From: Tenebrio molitor
Lineage: Eukaryota; Arthropoda; Insecta; Coleoptera; Tenebrionidae
Assembly: GCF_963966145.1 (NCBI RefSeq)
Contig: NC_091046.1
Coordinates: 558,001 to 622,000 of the forward strand
Direction: 5' to 3'
DNA: 64,000 nt
The translations under genes and the position numbers were made by a program. The notes under the pieces are model-generated. The model saw only the letters and a program-made list of their open reading frames with translations. It made no database searches and was not told the DNA's origin. Every line of letters begins with the position of its first letter. The first letter of the stretch is position 1. Of this stretch, positions 25,901 to 37,000 are shown in pieces.

Positions 25901-28093
25901 AATCAGATCCATCGACCGCTTGGAAATTATCACTTAAATTGGTTGCTGACGTCTCGGCATCGGGACCGCAACGAGGCAATCGTCGCAAAATACATATTAA
26001 TTAATGGGACCAGTTCGGTCGCAGTTCTCGTCGCAGGATTTGTGTGCAACGGTTTCATCTGACTTTTCTCTCCACCATCAATAATTCATTTTCTCATTTT
26101 AGCATGTTTCGCTACTCGGATCGCCACGGCAGCCGTCATCGTAGTCTCCTTCCTCGACAGTCAGTTCGCATTCTGTTCGATGCAGGTAGCACCGACCAAG
26201 AACGACAAAAAGAAACTGCACGGTTCCCACGAGCAAGTCTCCGACATAGAATACATCATTCCTAGGGTGAGTGGCGGCGCGGTGATCGGTCATCTGCTTC
26301 TGCCCACTGTAAAAAACGACATTTAATTCTGTGCGCCACGTTCACTGAGTGCCGAGACCTTCGGGACGAGGTTTCTTGTTGTTCTTGATTTAATCAGAGG
26401 CTGTGTTAAATGCGCGCGATAGTTTTTGGAATGAAAGACGCGTTGAAAGAGATGAATTTTTGTGTTTCAGCCGAAATCCGCCAAGCCGCACACAACTGTC
26501 TACAACGCCTACTCCCAGAGCTGGGTCTTCGATTCAGACAGTGCCAGTTGTTCGAACAACGCCGAATCTCCGTACTTGAAGATTTTAGAAAACGGCACTC
26601 CGAAAAACCGCTCCAAGAAGCTTCAAAATGGCGTGGTGAACGACACGACTCACCTCATCGACAATCCCGTGGTCCACATCGAGGAAGCTTCGGACGACAG
26701 CAACAGCAACAGCGACCGAAAATTGTGCCACATGCGAAGCTTCTCTCGTTCCGCTTCTCCGATCCAACTGTCGGCAAGCTCTTCACATATCAATCTGCAC
26801 CAGAGCAGTAGCAACCCCCCTATTTACGACTGCCTGGAGACCATCTACCGCACCAGACTGAACACGGGCCCCCGGGAGGAGGCCCACTATCAAGCTCCTC
26901 AAACCATGGTGATGCGTCGCGTCGAATCCGTCAGCCCCCACGCCGAGAAAGTTCAGTACGCCTCTCTGATGAAAGAGTTGCAGAGGGCGATCGTGAACAA
27001 GAAAGAGCCGTCGGTGACGTCGCCCAGCGATAGCGCCACCGTCTCGGACAAGACCCAAACGGATTCGAAGAGCAGCAGCCGGCACGAGTCGTCCAGGTCG
27101 GATTGCAAGAGCAGCGACGCGGAGTTTTCCAAAGAGCTGGAGGCGGCTCTTCAGCTCATACAGGACTTGGAGAGTCCCAACACGATCGAGACTCCGTCGG
27201 AGCCCAAGTCCGACGGGAAGGAGAGCCGGCCGCTGGCCGTGTGGCGTAACAGTGAGAGTGAGAGTGAAAAGACGCTGAGTGCGGTGGGGTCGTTGGCGGA
27301 GATCGGCTCACCCCTCGCAGAGTGCCAACCGGAACTGTATACTTTCAAGCCGGCGGCGAACGGTAAGGGCGCCAGCGTCACAATCCACTACCCTGACTCC
27401 CAGAGCACCTCGGGGTACAGCTCGCCCACCCATCCGACTCCCAGCTGGTCCACCACTTCTTCCCTCAACGGCAGCAATAACGACATCGTCAAGCCCCTGG
27501 CCTACTCCATACGTAACGCTAATTCCGCCACAGTAATCTCCCTCTATTCCCAAGTTAACCCCCAGTCCAAAGGCAAATCAGTAACACTAGTCAACATAAG
27601 CGGCTCCACCCAGACTCATGATAGCACAGCAAACAGCCAGACTAAGAACAACGACAAATTTACGAACGGTTGGAACGTCAAGTCGCTGTTGAGGAAGAAA
27701 AAGCAATCGTCTCTGCCCAAACTTTGTCCGGAATTAGAGGGAGCTATCATTAAGTCGGAAAGCTTGGCCTACCTGTCCGAACTCGAGTTACTGGCGAGGC
27801 ACCAGCGTAACAAAGAAATACAAAGGGTAAGGATGAAGGGCTGGTGCTGGATTATCGGGTGGTTTACTAACGTTATGGTGGAGGCTTACACTAACACACT
27901 TCATTGCTCTTTCCATGCTCATCACCACTTGGTTTCATTTCTTTTGAGTTTACACTCTCTGTCGATTCTTTTTGTTCTTATCGATCGAGGCGGAAGGGAC
28001 GAGTGCGATATTTTATTCTTCTGTAATTTACAGGAAATAGAAGAAAGAGTAATCCAACAGCTGGGTACTCCAAGGACTGAGTCAAACTGCTAA
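16950..28093 (+). CDS. Four-pass membrane protein with PPxY tail
   Basis: Model: exons 16950-17105, 24628-24829, 26103-26266, 26471-27826 and 28034-28093, giving 645 aa. All junctions are GT-AG and the frame is continuous. Residues about 14-42, 53-72, 75-100 and 120-146 are hydrophobic, giving four membrane spans with short loops, like CD20/MS4A-type tetraspan proteins. Residues 150-645 form a long Ser-rich cytoplasmic tail with a PPIY motif at 290-293, the class of motif bound by Nedd4-family WW domains. A charged C-terminal helix lies around 590-635. I do not recognise the family with certainty. The four spans plus PPxY resemble the ENTREP/FAM189 endosomal adaptors, but that is inference. 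The ATG at 16950 follows a splice acceptor at 16943, so upstream untranslated or even coding exons may exist. A poly(A) signal AATAAA is at 28291. Confidence 0.85.
21522..21922. mobile_element. MITE, TACAG-GCGCCCAGAAATG ends
   Basis: The left end reads TACAGTGCGCCCAGAAATGT and the right end in reverse complement TACAGAGCGCCCAGAAATGT. Inverted similarity continues inwards for about 70 bases, including AAGATG and GCAAG blocks. TA borders and 401 bp length fit a Tc1/mariner-type non-autonomous element. No transposase frame is present. Confidence 0.85.
22181..22235. mobile_element. Solo end of a CACGAG-type MITE
   Basis: This 55-base segment ends ATCACTCGTGAAATACCCTGTA, closely matching the right end of the element at 49675-49848. 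No matching left end lies within 500 bases upstream, so it is a truncated copy. Confidence 0.6.
22603..23044. mobile_element. MITE with ACAGGGTTATTCACGAGT ends
   Basis: The left end is TACAGGGTTATTCACGAGTA. The right end in reverse complement is TACAGGGGTATTCACGAGTA. Inverted similarity extends about 30 bases, into a GGNCC block. The length is 442 bp. It belongs to the same end group as 10320-10780 and 49675-49848. Confidence 0.85.
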
Positions 28094-31048
28094 ACCTTCT
28101 CAATTATTATTATTATTACAAAATTTTAATGAAACCCCTCAACTCTATCTGAGCTGCAGGTCAGCGACGTCCATTTTTTCGACTTTCGATTTCAACAATA
28201 ACATATTTTCGATATTTGTATGTAACATCATGTGTACATATTGTTGTTATAGTTATATAGTTTATATTATAATTCTATTGTACATATTATAATAAATCCC
28301 TTTTATAATGTACCTTTTTTTTGATATACTATTATTTATAAACATTAAAAACCATTTAAATTTCGAAGATCGCGTTTTCTTGCTTCTGCGACGAACATTC
28401 CCTCAAAATTATATTCCGATTTGAACAACCAACGCTTAATTACACCAAATATCCAGAGGATTAAATCATATTTTTCAAAACAAACAAAAATTCAAATTTT
28501 TGTATCATAATGTTAAAAAAATACTTCAACAGAATAATTATGTAGATCCCATTATGCTCATGGTGAATTTATGTAACTTTTCAATATCCATTTTATTGGA
28601 GGACGTTTTTTTTTCAAATTAAAAATCTTTTAAGCAAAAAATAATTGTTTTGTCGTATGTGTAGGTAGATATCGTTTTGTGCGGCATGGAACAAGTTGAT
28701 CGAATTTGCTCGCACATCTCTCTAATCCGTCCTTCATGTCCTTTCCAACCCCGTCATTATGTTTTCGACAATACCGCTTTTGTTCGCATGTTCATATCGA
28801 TTTTCAATCTTTTTGTAAATCGTTAATTGTTAGTGTTTCAGTGTTATAAGCACAAAACATACTTTGTAAAGTAAATGTTGCTGTATACCTGGTTGCATAA
28901 CCTCGAAATTAAATCATAACTGCGATCATTAAATTTTAGACATCATTTTTCTGTCATATAAGAAAAATTACTCTAAATCATGCTTTATTGAAATTGTCAC
29001 ACATGAATGATGAAATTGTCAAATTTATCTACAATTTGTCAATATGAGCGATGGCAAAATATTAAGTTTATTTATTTACTTATTTTCTATTAGTTAAAAC
29101 CTCGTTCTATTCCATTTGTCTGATTTTTAAAACTTCTTGAATGTTATGTCATGTCGGTAACTCTGACATTCACATTTTCAAAATTGACACAACAATCAAA
29201 ATTAAGGTTATTAATACATAAAGGTCGTTTTAGAATATATGACAGCACGATGACACTAGCGTCCAAAATGTATTGATCGCAACAGTACTTTACCAATAAT
29301 AAAAAATAAAGTACCTATGTACTTATTATTAATTTTTATTAATGAACATAGTGGAGTGCTAGATTTCATTTCTGGACCGAAAATTTTAAAATTGTTAAAA
29401 TATCCATAAAAATCGTAGAAAACTCTCCAAATCTTTAGGATACGTACAGCAAAAATAAAGTGAAAATCTATCCCATATTAAACAAAAGAAAGTTTATTAA
29501 AAACTACGATCACCGAAAAACATATTCTTACATATTTTTCAAATTCATATCAGTATTACAGTATTAGGATTAGGAGATAAAAAAACTATGTAAAAATTGT
29601 GAAACTATTTTAGAAATAAACACCAAAAATGACGTCAAGATGATATAAAATTTTTCATATCAAACAAATTTGTTTTTAACCAACAGAGTAAAGTTAAACC
29701 CTGAACGACATTTCTATCCTGCGATCCATTAAATTTGTAATTAGAGTTGGCGCTGGAACTGTCAACGCATGTCTAATTTTGAACTATCGCGGCAAACGTC
29801 ACATTTAATGACAATTGTAAAACAGAAAATGGCGAATTAAGGATTCGAGGGATTAAGAAAAAATTACAATGGTAATGTTTATTTTATTAAACAATGTTAC
29901 AACAGATGCTGAAAGTGTTAACCATTTTGTTCTAAGCACAAACGGGCCCTTCGTTTGACTCCACTGATAGCATTTTGTAACATTAATTTATACACAAATG
30001 AGTGTATCGATTCAAAAAGACCTACGACTTCAGTTCCAGCGCCAACTTTAATAACAATTCAATGGATCGCTCGATACTTCTGAACCAGTGCAAATCGGTA
30101 GATATGTTTTTTAATTGGAATTTTGCAAAATCACCAAAAATGTTTGAAAACATTACAAACGGCTTACAAACCATGAAAAATCTGTTTAAGATTCTTTAAA
30201 TAAACTGCTGTAAACTTACAAACCCCATATGATTAATAAAACAGAAAAGGATAATCACGTAAAGCAGAAACCGATGTTTGCTTTTAAGTTCAGTTCTTCA
30301 GGTCTTAGTGTTTATTCATACACATTTAATTATGGAATCCTCTAAATAAGGAAGTGAAAAGACAGTTTACAGACAAAGGTAAAAAAGAAAACCTCTTTAA
30401 TGAAGTTTTGAAACAATCGTATCATGAAATATGTTATGGGTTGCCGAGCCATTCACATTATGGTATACTTCCTATAATTCCAAAGATTTTTCTCCTTTAA
30501 TAAACGCCAAACAGAATTTTTGATTTCTTCATTTGGTAGGTATTCCTAGTAAAGCAACTTTTTGGATATTTCAGTGATCTTACAACGATTTTTAGATCTT
30601 CCAATTTTCCACTGTATCTGACTGACTACTCATGTTATGATTTTCTGGTGGATCACAGTGTAATTGTAAAAATGTGATCGGTTCGCGATTGTGACATTTT
30701 TTCCGCATTGTTCATTATTCATCTGGAGCAAGATTTGTGTCAGATGTGTCACGTCTCAACAATGCCACAATCACGCAATTCGAACCTTGTTCTGCCGCCA
30801 TCATCCAATACCGAATCGAAAACACAAGGTCATTTACACACTCCACAGTTCTTTAACTCTATACAGTTACCTGCGGTTGTTGTATACCTGCTCCGGCCAC
30901 GTCTCACCGCGAGAAGGAGAGTGACCAACCGAGTACCAATCTCGCTCGATCGCAACGACAGTCGAGTACTACCGAACCGCCGAACGAGCACGGTACCATC
31001 ACAGTTGGTGAATTCGAAAACGAGAAAAAAAAGTGTAAACAGACCGCG
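28094..31048. other. Intergenic spacer with SAPCD2 5' region
   Basis: This spacer holds the 3' UTR of the four-pass protein gene (poly(A) signal at 28291) and an AT-rich stretch with one MITE at 29721-30070. From about 30.7 kb it becomes more complex, and this part is probably promoter and 5' UTR of the SAPCD2-like gene. The open frame at 30708-31130 runs through that 5' region out of frame with the coding start, and I do not regard it as coding. Confidence 0.6.
29721..30070. mobile_element. MITE with 42-bp imperfect arms
   Basis: The left arm begins GCGATCCATTAAATTTGTAA and runs to a GTTGGCGCTGGAACTG block. The right arm in reverse complement begins GCGATCCATTGAATTGTTAT and ends with the identical block. 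Total 350 bp, non-coding. Confidence 0.75.
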
Positions 31049-34000
31049 ATGTCGTCGCCTCTTCAGTCGTCAACCCTCGACGGCCTCCCCAAGCAGTTCG
31101 TCACAGCGATGCGGACACTCTTCGACATAATGGACGACAAAAGGTCAGGCTTGGTGAACTTCTCCGACATAGAAAACAGATGGCAAGACGACGGGTCCAA
31201 GGGTTTGCCCAAAGGCGTGCTCGAGAGCCTCCGGAAGGTGACACCCCCGAACGGCATGCTGACCTTCGAGCGCTTCTGCGCGGGGTTGAAGATCTGCCTG
31301 TTGCGGAACCAAGTGGAGCGACGTAACGACAACAACTTGAAGCGGGCTTCGGACGTGGGCGTCCAGCCCACCAACCGCCCACCTTCGGCCCCCCTCCTGG
31401 ACATCGACGGCCCTCCGAAGCAAAACTGGAACAACACCGCCGCCATCCGGCCCAACAACGTGATGTCGGCTCAGCAGAGGACCATCAGCATGCCCCAGCT
31501 CCTCTCCAAAGACGGCCAAGACAAGCCGGTGCCCAACGTGAACAAGCCGTCGCTGTACGGACCTCCCAAGCCCCCGAGGACAGCCATCGGGATGGGAAAC
31601 ATGGACCGCGCCGAGATCAGGACGGCCTTGCAGAATTGGCAGATGGGCCTGATGATGAACGACCAGGAGAACAAAACCGAGAAGAGGCCGCAGCAGTACG
31701 CGGCCGGTCTGCTCAGGACGGGGAGAAGTCTGGGGGATGGAAAAGCGGCGCAGAGCGATATCCCCGGAGCGAACGGGATTTACCAGAAGAAGGCAAACGT
31801 GAGGCGGCGGGAGCCGAGGCGGCACACGCTACAAAACGGGATCGATTACAACATGTTGAAGAGGATGAAACAGATCGAACAGGAGAAAGACGTCTTGATG
31901 CAGGGTTTGAACGCCGTAGAAAAGGCTAGAGAGTGGTATCTGAAGCAAGTGGCGGCCGTGCAGGAGAAAATGAAATATTTGGGGCGCATGGGGCACGTGG
32001 TGAGTAGTCTTATCACTTTTCCCTTATTAAAAAATCAACATTTATCTATGTCATGTCGTCGTGGCGGATTAATGCCCATCTTTGGTCAAAGAAATCGACA
32101 TCGATTATGTTTGTTCCGACTGACCCATATTCTCCGCGTTAAAGACAAGGCAATACGAGTGTCCGATGTGAACTTTATAACACTACTAACCCACTTCAAT
32201 GCAAGATTCTCACCATTATTAAAATATGAGAATTTCCGCGTGCATCTCGATAATTGAATGGGATTCGTTTCGGGCGAGCGTTGCGTCACTTCTAATCCAC
32301 CATCGGTAATTTGAATAACTAACCCGTGCAGGTTTCGAAATTATACATCGATCGGTGTGAACATAAAAGATTAATTTCATTATTTCGTAACAAGACAAGA
32401 CGCTTTTAAAAATCATCCGTTGGCACACTTTATATCGATTATTGCCTAGTTAACGACGTTTCCATTAAAATTTAGCGATTTCATTAAACCGCAGAAAGTC
32501 GTCTGCCCGTGAATTTAATTGGCGGACGTGTGATGGCATTTACTCATTTAGAAAAATTGATGGACGGGAACAACTACGACAGACAGGATGGTGCTCACGT
32601 CGCGGACCAATTGGTATTTTGAGTTGTGACAACTCGACGAGAAAAATAATTAAAACTTGCACAAGTTAACGAGTAGTTTTACCATTGTTGCTATTTTAAC
32701 GAGATGTAGCATGGAGAATGAAACGGGATCGCTTCTGTGAAGAGGCTGAGCGTTCAGCGAATGTTTGCAAAATATTGTAGGAAGGGAGCGAGCGCTATTT
32801 GAATGTTTGGCGTGCGAAAAGCTCCTCGGCGCTGGGCTTACTTTGCGGGACTTATCGTTTGTTGTTTTCTGTTTCGTCTTCTTCATTTATATCATCAAAT
32901 ATATTTTTGTTGTAAATACGGCTATGAATACATTAGTAGGTATTATGTATTATTATTATTTTCTATATGTATAGTAATCTTTATGTTGATAATAATTAAT
33001 TTGCAACATGTTGTCATTTGTTTCATCTATGTTTATCTTGTCATGTCTATCATCTGATACACGTAGTTTCATAAACTCTTTTCACATCTAGGTATAACAT
33101 ATGTATTCCGTATTATCCATGTTTTGTTTTTGCCCAAATTACCCTCCAAGGAATTTAAACATATTTTGGCTACAGATTTTTTTCACATATTTCCATTTTT
33201 TTTTAAATTTTCTTCTGATTAAAAATCATCTTTCCAACTTGTCTCTAGTTTTACATATTTTCATATTTTTTTACATTTCCCGTAATTAAATTATTTGATC
33301 TTCTTTCAAAATGTCAAACTTCATTTTGAAGCCTTTTTATAATTCTTTGGAATTTATTATGACCACAATTATTCTGTTTTGTTTTGAAACATAATCTACA
33401 TAACGTAAAAATGTATTTATCTTTATTTGATTTATCTAACACAAAATTATACAATTTCTTTTTTTTTATTAACCCTTGCCTACCACTCGTACCTACCCAT
33501 ACAAAATACATAAAGTCCATTCAAAAATCAAAAAACCACCACCTGTTTCTTTAGGTTGATAAAATTTAAAAGACCCTAGGTAGATATTTTTCATACTATG
33601 TTGGTAACTATAAATTATGACATTTATTTGATTCAAAATAAAATTCAATTGCTTTGAATTTCGTTCATATTGTTTTATTAGCAGCACGTTTCATTTATTT
33701 ATTGATTCTTATTATTTTTACTTAAACATGCCCAGAAAAACAAGACACTTAATAAACATTTAACCTTAAAATTACAAGTTTCACCAAATTTTACACTAGA
33801 CAGCGTTGTCGATAGTAATTATCGAGGAAAATGCGACGTTGGTGGTTTTTTGATTTTTGAATGGACTTTACTTACTTACTTTACTTAACTATCAATATTG
33901 GTATGTATTTTTATTTCTTTCCAGTTACCCTTAATGTTATTGCATTTGTTCTTCCACCAAAGAATGCATCTCCAGGATTTAATTCCTCTGGAAAAGTTTC

Positions 34001-37000
34001 AGCGATTCCTTTGCGTGTTTTTCTACTCTTGAGAGTTAATCCAAATACATTCCAACATTTTTATTAAATTTGCTTTTTTTTATTTGTTCGGTTCTTTCTA
34101 TTGTTTTCTCGTAAAGATATTCAATTTCTTGATTTTTATTATTTTCGAATTCCAGAGCATAACACATCGTCTTCTTCTTTAATTAAATCTTTCAGCTTAC
34201 TTTTATATGAAACGTAATTAAATCGACTTAACTATTTGTATTTGAGTCGTCATTTCGAATTAATTTTTCAGAGTACATATTTTCATACGATTCCTTATAG
34301 GTATTTTGAATAATTCTTTGTTTTCAAAATTTATCAACTGTTTTTAGTTTTTTAATAGTAAATGGAAATGGCAAAATTAATTACAAAATATTTTTCGTTT
34401 TTACCTCATTTTTTTTAATACATATGTATTACAAATTTATCAGAGACCATCTGGAGATGTTATGATGATTATTGTCGACAATAGAATTCACATTATAATC
34501 AACAACAGCCAATGCTTTTGTTGATACATTTCAATATTTAAAAGCCACCTTAAGTGGCGAACCAACACATTTACCTACAAGAGTAATTCAGGCAATTGTA
34601 ATTTCAGACAAAAATTATGAAACAGCATGAAAAAAGTGGGTTTAACTGTATAAAGACAAGGAGGACATTATTCTTAAACACGTTAAGTCATTATTTGAAT
34701 TGGCACTAGTTCAAAAGTAGTCTCCTTCATCTTTGAAACAACTGATTGAGTAGGTATACCTAAATTTATAAATTGCGTGATAGGCTGTTAATTTCTTTAC
34801 TGCGTGGCAAATTAAATGACAGCACAAAATACTCGTTGTCTGAGGGGTGTACATTGACCATTCCCCGAAAATGTACAGGAGACTATGATGAGAGTTTGCT
34901 CGAAAAATATGCTTATCGAAGCTGTTCGGTACGCCCAATATTCCTAATATGAAATCCGTATACGATTAGGAAGTGGATTACTATGCGTTAAAAGATAATT
35001 CGAATTTACCACAGAGCGGACCGCAACTAACAATAAGAGGCGTACATATTTGAAAGTTAACGATGTTTCAATCTCCACATACCCACGTTCAATGCAAGAA
35101 ACATGGATCGAAACACCTAAAATCGACACTGTTTTTTGCACTGCCAGCTGAGATTGTCAAGAACCGGATTTTAGCATAGCCGCAATTAAAAATCCTCAGT
35201 TGTCAGTTGTGCGAAAAAAGTTGTACTTGATAAATTTAGCTTTAAAAATATGAATATTTACATAATTTGTTATTATAATATGTGTTGATCTAATGATTGA
35301 CTTTGCAAAGGAAGAGACAAATAGACGTTTAATTACTCGATTCGCGTTGCAGTAGGTTTGGGCCAATCTTTCTGGTTCTTTTTCTGATTCCTGTCTCTGT
35401 GCTAACTGATAAGTGATAACTCAATTTGTATCCACAATAAGCAAGTACATAATAGATATCCTCATGAGATAAAGCATCTATATACGTAATTATGTATTAA
35501 TACGTGAAGGAAAAACTTTGTAGGTACCCCTTTTTGCGCGCACGGAGGGGTGTGTGATTTGGCATAGTTAAAGTTTATATGGAGAAGGAGTGCAGAAAGA
35601 TAAAAATGTATGTATAATATAGATGCAGGATGTCCCCCCAAAAAAAGACGAGTCCATAGCTCCCTTATTCATGGGAGGATTTTAATTATCTATACACCAA
35701 ATTAAATGGTTGTGAATAGGCTAAAAAATGGCCTACTAAATTCATGTAAAGCCCCAAGAGCTTCAACATTAAACTGCCAAAAAATAAAAAAAATTTTCAA
35801 ATGCGTAACATACTTTTTTTAGTACTTAATTCTGATAAAAATTTTATTCTGAAAACAACAATGTGTGACATGTATAACCTCAAATAAAAAAAAAAATTAA
35901 AAAATAACACTACATTTTGAAACAAATGACGGGTACCAAGTGTTACAATAATGTATGTAATAACCAAATTAAGTTAGCTGGAAAAACAAATGACAAATAT
36001 GTAATAACATAATGAGATTGCGCATTGGCCCCAAATTCACACTTATATCTTAAATAACTATTTCTGAAGGAAAAACTTCAAAAGATTGTCAGATGATAAC
36101 TATAGATAAGTACTTACTACTTTTATGTTTGTTGATTTATAAAGTGGAACTGGTTGTGGAGTTTAGAATAAAGATAAATATTTTTTTTCCAACGTCAAGT
36201 CTGAAAATGACATTTCCATCACTCAATTTAGAGATGAAAGTAGGCGTTTGCATCACATGTGAGGAAAGTAAATCACTTCCCTCACTAGTGGGGAAAGTAA
36301 AACAAAAATTTGATCCCCATTTAGGTATGTACATACTTTCTTTAAAATAACGTTCAAATATACATTTGTAAGAATTCTTCATTAACAATTAGCACTTACA
36401 AGGATACTTAACTTTTTTATCAGTATTATAGAAATTAAATGGACAATTTTTTACACGAATTAAAACTCCAAATGTTCCTGTTTTTTTCTTCTAAATAACG
36501 TGTCGGTACAGAGCTTGACGTTGAAGCCAAACTAGCGCTTCTTACTACTTGTCTCCATCTCAGTAACGCATTGTATTCCTTTCCGTAGCGTGCTCGAGAT
36601 TTGATAGGTAATAACTCCAAAGATACCTAGTTCGCTGCTTCTTTAATTTCTGTATTTGGTAAATTTACAACACTATCTTCTAAAGTTGACTCAAGTTGCA
36701 AAAAACCACTTTGCATTTGCAACAGCACTTTTATGGCATTAGTCATTTGAAATTACTTTAAAACTGTACTTATATGGAAAATATTCAACCCAAACTATGA
36801 TTTTCTGGTCCCTTTGTGCCTTTATTTGGTTCAGAAATATGAAAAAAATGCTGTTGCAAATGACAAGTGGTTTTTTGCAACTTGAGTCAACTATACTTCC
36901 ATCACTATTTGTTTAGTAAATTCTGATTGATTTTCAAGTTTTGGTAAAAACACGACTTGACATTCATTAATTAAATTTTATTGTTTACTGTAAGCATGGA

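Noticed and set aside
31145..31825. 226-codon minus-strand open frame
   Set aside because: It is antisense to SAPCD2 exon 1, a GC-rich exon in which shadow frames stay open.
35623..35660. GCAGGATGTCCCCCC motif like a transposon end
   Set aside because: No matching opposite end could be seen within 1 kb, so the element, if any, cannot be bounded.
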